From: Peterkaempfera sp044755465
GTDB taxonomy: Bacteria; Actinomycetota; Actinomycetes; Streptomycetales; Streptomycetaceae
Length of the DNA stretch: 64,000 nt
Assembly (NCBI RefSeq): GCF_044755465.1
Contig: NZ_JBIVRB010000004.1
Span: 186,001-250,000, forward strand
Direction: 5' to 3'
Shown: one piece after another, positions 59,043 to 64,000 of the stretch
Numbering within the stretch: the stretch's first letter is position 1
How the letters are laid out: each line of letters begins with the position of its first letter
The notes under the pieces: model-generated
Told to the model about the DNA's origin: nothing
Seen by the model: the letters and a program-made list of their open reading frames with translations, nothing else
Database searches by the model: none
Translations under genes and position numbers: made by a program

Positions 59043-60314
59043 ATGACCGCACCCGACCGCCACCCCGCCCTTGCCGCCGCCGATCCCGAGATCGCCGCGC
59101 TGGTCGCCGCCGAGGAGCGGCTCCAGGCCGACACCCTGCGGCTGATCCCCAGCGAGAACTACGTCTCCCGGGCGGTGCTGGAGGCGTCCGGCACCGTGCT
59201 GCAGAACAAGTACTCCGAGGGCTACCCCGGCAAGCGCTACTACGAGGGCCAGCAGTACATCGACCAGGTCGAGACGGTGGCGATCGACCGCGCCAAGGCC
59301 CTGTTCGGCGTCGACCACGCCAATGTCCAGCCGTACTCGGGCTCGCCCGCCAACCTCGCCGTCTACCTGGCGTTCCTCCAGCCCGGTGACACCGTGCTCG
59401 GCATGTCGCTGCCGATGGGCGGCCACCTCACCCACGGCTGGGGCGTCTCCGCCACCGGCACCTGGTTCCGGGGGGTGCGCTACGGCGTCCGCCGCGACAC
59501 CGGCCGGATCGACCTGGACGAGGTCCGCGACCTGGCGCTGGCCGAGCGGCCCAAGCTGATCTTCTGCGGCGGCACCGCCGTCCCCCGGGTGATCGACTTC
59601 GCCGGGTTCGCCGAGATCGCCCGCGAGGTCGGCGCGGTGCTGGTCGCCGACATCGCCCATATCGCGGGCCTGGTCGCGGGCGGCGCCCACCCGTCCCCGG
59701 TGCCGTACGCCGATGTCGTCTCCACCACCACCCACAAGACGCTGCGCGGCCCGCGCGGCGCCATGCTGATGTGCCGCGAGGAGCACGCCCGCGCCGTGGA
59801 CCGGGCCGTCTTCCCCGGCCTCCAGGGCGGCCCGCACAACCAGACCACCGCCGCCATCGCGGTCGCCCTGCGGGAGGCCGCCACCCCGGAGTTCAGCGGC
59901 TACGCCCACCAGGTGGTGGCCAATGCCCGCGCCCTCGGGGAGCAGCTCGCCGCCCGGGGCTTCGACCTGGTCTCCGGCGGCACCGACAACCATCTGCTGC
60001 TGATCGACCTGACCGGCCGCGACGTGCCCGGCAAGGTGGCCGCCAAGGCCCTGGACCGGGCCGGCATCGTGGTCAACTACAACACCGTGCCGTACGACAC
60101 CCGCAAGCCCTTCGACCCGTCCGGCATCCGGATCGGCACCCCGGCCCTCACCTCCCGGGGCCTCCCCGAGTCGGAGATGGCCACCGTCGCGAAGTGGATC
60201 GACCGGGTGGTCACCGCCGCCCGGACGGGCGACGAGGACACCGTCGCCAAGGTCCGCGCCGAGGTGGCGTCGCTGATGTCCGCCTACCCGGCCCCCGGCC
60301 TGCCGACGGCCTGA
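59043..60314 (+). CDS. glyA: Serine hydroxymethyltransferase
   Basis: 423 residues. Blocks include LRLIPSENYVSRAVLEASGTVLQNKYSEGYPGKRYYEGQQ, the PLP lysine in VVSTTTHKTLRGPRGAMLM, and YNTVPYDTRKPFDPSGIRIGTPALTSRG. It makes glycine and 5,10-methylene-THF from serine. GGGAGGAA precedes the ATG. Control by the upstream ZTP riboswitch fits its supply of one-carbon units to purH and purN. A small N-terminal difference to the E. coli enzyme is normal for actinobacteria. Confidence 0.98.
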   Translation: MTAPDRHPALAAADPEIAALVAAEERLQADTLRLIPSENYVSRAVLEASGTVLQNKYSEGYPGKRYYEGQQYIDQVETVAIDRAKALFGVDHANVQPYSGSPANLAVYLAFLQPGDTVLGMSLPMGGHLTHGWGVSATGTWFRGVRYGVRRDTGRIDLDEVRDLALAERPKLIFCGGTAVPRVIDFAGFAEIAREVGAVLVADIAHIAGLVAGGAHPSPVPYADVVSTTTHKTLRGPRGAMLMCREEHARAVDRAVFPGLQGGPHNQTTAAIAVALREAATPEFSGYAHQVVANARALGEQLAARGFDLVSGGTDNHLLLIDLTGRDVPGKVAAKALDRAGIVVNYNTVPYDTRKPFDPSGIRIGTPALTSRGLPESEMATVAKWIDRVVTAARTGDEDTVAKVRAEVASLMSAYPAPGLPTA

Positions 60315-60325
60315 CCCCGGTGAAC

Positions 60326-60369
60326 GGGGCGGCGGGCGGCTGGGACGCACCCCGGCCGCCCGCCGCCCC
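60326..60369. terminator. Bidirectional terminator after glyA
   Basis: A perfect 15-bp GC stem (60326-60340 with 60355-60369) lies between the convergent glyA and phosphoesterase genes. Confidence 0.85.
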
Positions 60370-60406
60370 CGACTCGGAAGCTGCCCGCCTCAGGCGGCTG
60401 CCGGGC

Positions 60407-61816
60407 TCAGGAGGTGCCGGGCGGCCAGGGCTGGGAGGCGCCGGGCAGCGTCGGGGCGGGCAGCGTCGCCACCTGGATCCTGGCCTTGGCCAGCTGGGCG
60501 GCGGTGTCCTGCGGCAGCGGGGGGCTGGACCGGGCGGCGCGGCCGAACCGGAAGGCCGAGGTGAGGTCACCGAAGGTGGCGCGCCGCCAGTGGCTGATGT
60601 TGGGCTCCGCCACGCCGGTGAAGCGCTCCAGGAACTGCAGCACCGAGGTGTGGTCGAACGCCTCGCCCGCCACCCAGCCGCCGACCGTCCAGGGCGAGAC
60701 GACGATGGCCGGCACCCGGAAGCCGCCGCCGATCGGCAGCCCGTCGATGAACTCGTCCGCCGTGCCCGCCTTGGGCACCGGCGGCGGCACATGGTCGAAC
60801 AGGCCGTCGTTCTCGTCGTAGTTGAGGATGAACGCGGTCTTCGCCCACACCTTGGGGTTGGCGGCGATGGCCTCGATCTTGGACGCCACGAAGTCCGCCC
60901 CGGCGGCGGGCAGGTAGTCCGGGTGCTCGGACTGGTAGCTGGTCGGCAGGAGCCAGGAGACGGCCGGCAGCCGGTCGTTGCGGGCGTCGTCCTCGAAGGC
61001 GCCCTCCGGCTGCGGGGCCAGCCCGCGCTCGTACAGCGGGTCGCCGGGCCCCGCGTCCCGGAAGCGCTGGAACTGCGACAGCATGTTGGTGCCGTAGTTG
61101 TCGTCCTGCTGGTAGACCCGCCAGCTGACCCCGGCCGCCTCCAGCCGCTCCGCGTACGTGGTCCAGGTGTACGGCTTGGGCGCGGTGTTGTTGGTGATCG
61201 GGCCGCCGTGCCGGCCGCCCGGGTCGATGCTGCCGGTCATCCAGTACAGCCGGTTGGGCCAGGTCGGGCCCATCACCGAGCAGAAGTAGTTGTCACAGAC
61301 GGTGAACGCCTCGGCCAGCGCGAACTGGAACGGGATGTCCTGCCGGGTGTAGTAGCCCATCACATACGGGCCGTTCTTGCCGTCCGCCTTGCGGTGGGCG
61401 GGCAGCCACTGGTCCATCCGCCCGTTGTTCCACGCCTGGTGCTGCACCGACCAGGCGTGGCTGGTGGACGGGATCGCCTGGGCGCTGGTCCGCCGGGTGT
61501 CCAGGTGGAACGGCAGCAGATAGCCGTCCGGATCGTCCTCGTCGGGCTGGTGGAAGATGTCCCGCCCGGTGGACAGGGTCAGGGCATGCCGGTCGCGGAA
61601 GCCGCGGACGCCCTTCATGGTGCCGAAGTAGTGGTCGAACGACCGGTTCTCCTGCATCAGCAGCACCACGTGCTCGATGTCCCGCAGCGAACCCCGCCGG
61701 GGCGCCCCCGCCGCCACCGCCCGCTGCACACTCGGCGGCAGCAGCGCCAGCGCGGCGCCCCCGCCCAGCACTCCGGCCGCCGAACCCAGCAGCCTGCGTC
61801 GAGTCATTCCGGACAT
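60407..61816 (-). CDS. Tat-exported phosphoesterase (acid phosphatase/phospholipase C superfamily)
   Basis: 469 residues. The N-terminal TRRRLLGSAAG is a Tat signal with hydrophobic core and cleavage near AVAAG (about 37). The phosphoesterase domain starts HVVLLMQENRSFDHYFGTMKGVRGF, with the Asn/Glu metal and nucleophile region. WPNRLYWMTGS and NYDENDGLFDHVPPP follow, which carry the remaining metal ligands. The DUF756 repeats of long phospholipases C are absent. It is likely a secreted non-specific phospholipase C or acid phosphatase for phosphate release. MSG start at 61816 has GGGAGAGGGG upstream; MTRRR at 61807 is an alternative. Confidence 0.92.
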   Translation of the reverse strand: MSGMTRRRLLGSAAGVLGGGAALALLPPSVQRAVAAGAPRRGSLRDIEHVVLLMQENRSFDHYFGTMKGVRGFRDRHALTLSTGRDIFHQPDEDDPDGYLLPFHLDTRRTSAQAIPSTSHAWSVQHQAWNNGRMDQWLPAHRKADGKNGPYVMGYYTRQDIPFQFALAEAFTVCDNYFCSVMGPTWPNRLYWMTGSIDPGGRHGGPITNNTAPKPYTWTTYAERLEAAGVSWRVYQQDDNYGTNMLSQFQRFRDAGPGDPLYERGLAPQPEGAFEDDARNDRLPAVSWLLPTSYQSEHPDYLPAAGADFVASKIEAIAANPKVWAKTAFILNYDENDGLFDHVPPPVPKAGTADEFIDGLPIGGGFRVPAIVVSPWTVGGWVAGEAFDHTSVLQFLERFTGVAEPNISHWRRATFGDLTSAFRFGRAARSSPPLPQDTAAQLAKARIQVATLPAPTLPGASQPWPPGTS

Positions 61817-61962
61817 GCTTCCCCTCTCCCTTGCGGTCGTCAGAAGCGCGCTTGCCACACGGCTCCTGGGGGCCAACGACGGGAATCGCGCGGGGGGTAT
61901 GGCCTGATCCGGACAGATCTGATGAACAGGCAGCGAATATGAAGGGGCGGAAATCGGAGGAA

Positions 61963-62043
61963 CCCCGTCCGCCGACCCCGACCGCCCCCGTCCGCCGACC
62001 CCGACCGCCCCCGTCCGCCGACCGCCCCCGTCCGCCGCCCGCC
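61963..62043. repeat. 23-bp tandem repeat before the CorC-type gene
   Basis: CCCGTCCGCCGACC recurs at 61964, 61987 and 62010 with period 23, then at 62027 with a shortened unit. The array ends just before the -10 box of the next gene, so copy number would change promoter spacing. Confidence 0.85.
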
Positions 62044-62058
62044 CCCGGCCGGGGTTCC

Positions 62059-62064
62059 TAGACT
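62059..62064 (+). promoter_or_regulatory. -10 box TAGACT, leaderless start
   Basis: TAGACT ends six bases before the GTG at 62071, and no ribosome binding site is present. Confidence 0.55.
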
Positions 62065-62070
62065 TCACCT

Positions 62071-63405
62071 GTGAACGACACCATCGAAGACGCCGCGCTC
62101 GTCCTGGTCTTCATCGCGATCGGCGGCCTCTTCAACGTGGCCGAGATCGCCCTCATCTCGCTGCGCGAGGGCCAGATCCGGTCCCTCGCGGCCCGGGGCA
62201 CCAAGCGGGCCGAGCGCGCCGCCCACCTGGCCGCCGACCCCAACCGCTTCCTGGCCGCCGTCCAGGTCGGCGTGACCTGCATGGGCTTCCTGTCGGCGGC
62301 GTTCGGCGCCGAGACGCTGGCCCACAAGGTCGCCCCGCTCTTCGTGGACCTGGGGCTGGCCGGCGGCATCGCGGACACCGTGGCCCTGGTGCTGCTCACC
62401 CTGGTGATCTCCTATGTCTCACTGGTGCTCGGCGAGCTGACCCCCAAGCGGATCGGCCTCCAGCGGGCCGAGCCGATCGCCCTGCTGGCCGCCCCCGCCG
62501 TGGACGTCATCTCGATCGTGCTGCGCCCGGCGATCTGGCTGCTCTCCCGGTCCACCAATCTGATGGTGCGGGTCTTCGGCGGCGACCCCAAGGCCGGACG
62601 GGACGCGATGAGCTCGGAGGAGCTGCGCGGCCTGGTCGCGGCCAACACCGAACTGGGCACCGACGAGCGGGAGCTGATCGCGGAGGTGTTCGCGGCGGGG
62701 GAGCGGCAGTTGCGCGAGGTGATGGTGCCGCGCACCGAGGTGACCTTCCTGGACGCCGACCGCCCGCTGGACGAGGTCCGCGCCGAGGTCGGCCGCTACC
62801 CGCACTCCCGCTACCCGGTGGTGGAGGGCTCGTACGACGCCGTGGTCGGCTTCGTCCACGTCCGCGACCTCTACCGGCCGGACGACGGCGCCGCCGCACC
62901 CGCCCGCCGGGTGCGCGACCTGGCCCGCCCGGTGAAGCTGCTGCCCGCCACCAAACGGGTGCTGCCGTCGATGTCCGAGATGCGGCGCGAGGGGTACCAC
63001 CTGGCGATGGTGGTGGACGAGTACGGCGGCACGGCGGGCATCGTCACCCTGGAGGACCTGGTCGAGGAGGTCATCGGGGAGATCCGCGACGAATACGACC
63101 AGGTCGCCACCGCCACCCTGCGGCTGGCCGGCGGCGGCATGGAGGTCGACGGGCTGCTCAACCTCCCCGACTTCGCCGAGGAGACCGGCCTGGAGCTGCC
63201 CCCCGGCCCGTACGAGACCGTCGCCGGGTACACCGTCGCCGCCCTCGGACACCTCCCGGCCGTCGGGGACCAGGTGGTCACCGAGGACGGCTACCGGCTC
63301 ACCGTGGCGGCCCTGGACGGCCGCCGCATCGACCGGGTCCGGGTCACCACCACCGCCGAGGCCGCCCCGCCCCGGCCCGCCCCGCCCGGCGAGGCCCAGC
63401 CGTAG
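62071..63405 (+). CDS. CNNM/CorC-type membrane protein (hemolysin family: DUF21, CBS pair, CorC domain)
   Basis: 444 residues. The DUF21 membrane domain (about 1-190) starts ALVLVFIAIGGLFNVAEIALISLREGQI and has the conserved GELTPKRIGLQ. Two CBS domains follow (about 208-335: VMVPRTEVTFLDADRPLDEV, YHLAMVVDEYGGTAGIVTLEDLVEEVIGEI). The C-terminal CorC_HlyC domain (about 350-430) contains GLLNLPDFAEETGLELP. The family exports magnesium or cobalt and is not a true haemolysin. The GTG is read from a leaderless transcript. Confidence 0.94.
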   Translation: MNDTIEDAALVLVFIAIGGLFNVAEIALISLREGQIRSLAARGTKRAERAAHLAADPNRFLAAVQVGVTCMGFLSAAFGAETLAHKVAPLFVDLGLAGGIADTVALVLLTLVISYVSLVLGELTPKRIGLQRAEPIALLAAPAVDVISIVLRPAIWLLSRSTNLMVRVFGGDPKAGRDAMSSEELRGLVAANTELGTDERELIAEVFAAGERQLREVMVPRTEVTFLDADRPLDEVRAEVGRYPHSRYPVVEGSYDAVVGFVHVRDLYRPDDGAAAPARRVRDLARPVKLLPATKRVLPSMSEMRREGYHLAMVVDEYGGTAGIVTLEDLVEEVIGEIRDEYDQVATATLRLAGGGMEVDGLLNLPDFAEETGLELPPGPYETVAGYTVAALGHLPAVGDQVVTEDGYRLTVAALDGRRIDRVRVTTTAEAAPPRPAPPGEAQP

Positions 63406-63511
63406 CGGCCGGCTGCCCGCCGGGAGAGTCGGTGGCTGCTCCCACCTGCGCAAATACGACGAGTCGGAACCGGGCTCCGAGTCGGCTGTCTTTCCTGAAA
63501 GAATGGTCGGC

Positions 63512-64000
63512 ATGGTCACTGATCGCCCACGCGTGCTCTCCGGCATCCAGCCCACCTCCGGCTCGTTCCACCTGGGGAACTACCTGGGTGCCGTACGCCA
63601 GTGGGTGGCGCTCCAGGAGAGCCATGACGCCTACTACATGGTGGTGGACCTGCACGCCATCACCGTGGAGCAGGACCCGGCGACCCTCCGGCAGAACACC
63701 AGGGTCTCCGCCGCGCAGCTGCTCGGCGCCGGGCTCGACCCGGACCGCTGCGCGCTCTTCGTGCAGTCGCACGTCCCCGAGCACGCGCAGCTGGCCTGGG
63801 TGATGAGCTGCCTCACCGGCTTCGGCGAGGCGTCCCGGATGACCCAGTTCAAGGACAAGTCCGCCAAGCAGGGCGCTGACCGCACCACGGTCGGCCTGTT
63901 CACCTACCCGGTGCTGATGGTCGCGGACATCCTGCTGTACCAGGCGGACGTGGTGCCGGTGGGCGAGGACCAGCGGCAGCACCTGGAGCTCACCCGGGAC
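63512..64000 (+). CDS. trpS: Tryptophan--tRNA ligase, N-terminal part (cut by window edge)
   Basis: 163 codons are visible. Class I signature HLGN (HIGH equivalent) lies in VLSGIQPTSGSFHLGNYLGAV; YYMVVDLHAIT, MSCLTGFGEASRMTQFKDKSAK and YPVLMVADILLYQADVVPVGEDQRQHLELTRD are typical of bacterial TrpRS. The KMSKS loop lies beyond the window. An ATG at 63503 is an alternative start. The 106-bp upstream region has no Trp-rich leader ORF, so this does not look like the attenuator-controlled, indolmycin-resistant type, though that cannot be settled here. Confidence 0.95.
   Translation, partial: MVTDRPRVLSGIQPTSGSFHLGNYLGAVRQWVALQESHDAYYMVVDLHAITVEQDPATLRQNTRVSAAQLLGAGLDPDRCALFVQSHVPEHAQLAWVMSCLTGFGEASRMTQFKDKSAKQGADRTTVGLFTYPVLMVADILLYQADVVPVGEDQRQHLELTRD

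Noticed and set aside
63406..63511. Tryptophan attenuator in front of trpS
   Set aside because: There is no short ORF with Trp codons and no strong terminator stem in the 106-bp gap.

Overview
The window is very GC-rich, single-strand-dense actinobacterial chromosome. Gene content and order (kinases, chorismate mutase, guaA, pcrA, sucCD, purNH, folD, mdh, glyA, trpS) match, from memory, the conserved core of Streptomyces-type chromosomes (the SCO4777-SCO4839 neighbourhood of S. coelicolor). Synteny, leaderless promoters and near-total G/C third codon positions point to Streptomycetaceae (Streptomyces, Kitasatospora or Streptacidiphilus); genus cannot be fixed from the sequence alone. No CRISPR array, tRNA, rRNA, IS element or integrated phage was seen.

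Layout: 1-4739 holds three consecutive Ser/Thr kinase-like genes, the middle one a clear pseudokinase. 4884-8968 holds a flavin disulfide oxidoreductase-like protein, a lipoprotein and an aldehyde dehydrogenase. 8969-10210 is gene-poor and ends in a possible Phe/Tyr leader peptide plus hairpin in front of chorismate mutase; guaA, a Uma2 protein and a DoxX-Rieske fusion follow. 14316-18484 is an envelope-stress style module: a PspC/LiaF-like membrane protein divergent from a PspC-type sensor kinase and LuxR-type response regulator. 18593-25875 holds a small membrane protein, two overlapping nucleotidyltransferases, the PcrA helicase, a membrane-anchored M23 peptidase and a free-standing cobalamin-binding mutase subunit.

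25912-34921 is the most unusual block: DUF5691 and SWIM-zinc-finger genes on the minus strand, divergent from a MoxR AAA+ ATPase, a DUF5682 protein and a VWA protein. This is the YehQ/YehL/YehM/YehP set known in E. coli with no assigned function. The two arms are driven from a perfect 16-bp inverted repeat whose halves carry the -35 part of the LexA-independent DNA-damage promoter (TTGTCAGTG). The VWA gene is split by a 98-N assembly gap inside a 186-bp tandem repeat; removing 100 nt restores the frame.

35043-50079 is core metabolism (sucCD; purN-purH; folD) mixed with small membrane or secreted proteins and RDD proteins, ending in a badly deleted isocitrate dehydrogenase pseudogene that still has an operator-like upstream region. 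50153-64000 carries mdh with a palindromic operator, a MerR and a MocR regulator each with its own palindrome, a YgiB/YgiC-like pair, rocD, glyA under a ZTP (pfl) riboswitch, a Tat-exported phosphoesterase, a CNNM/CorC-type transporter and the start of trpS.

One-carbon and purine genes (glyA, folD, purN, purH, guaA) and TCA genes (sucCD, mdh, former icd) are concentrated here. A second window-wide trait is many short perfect tandem repeats at gene ends, in spacers and in low-complexity coding stretches.
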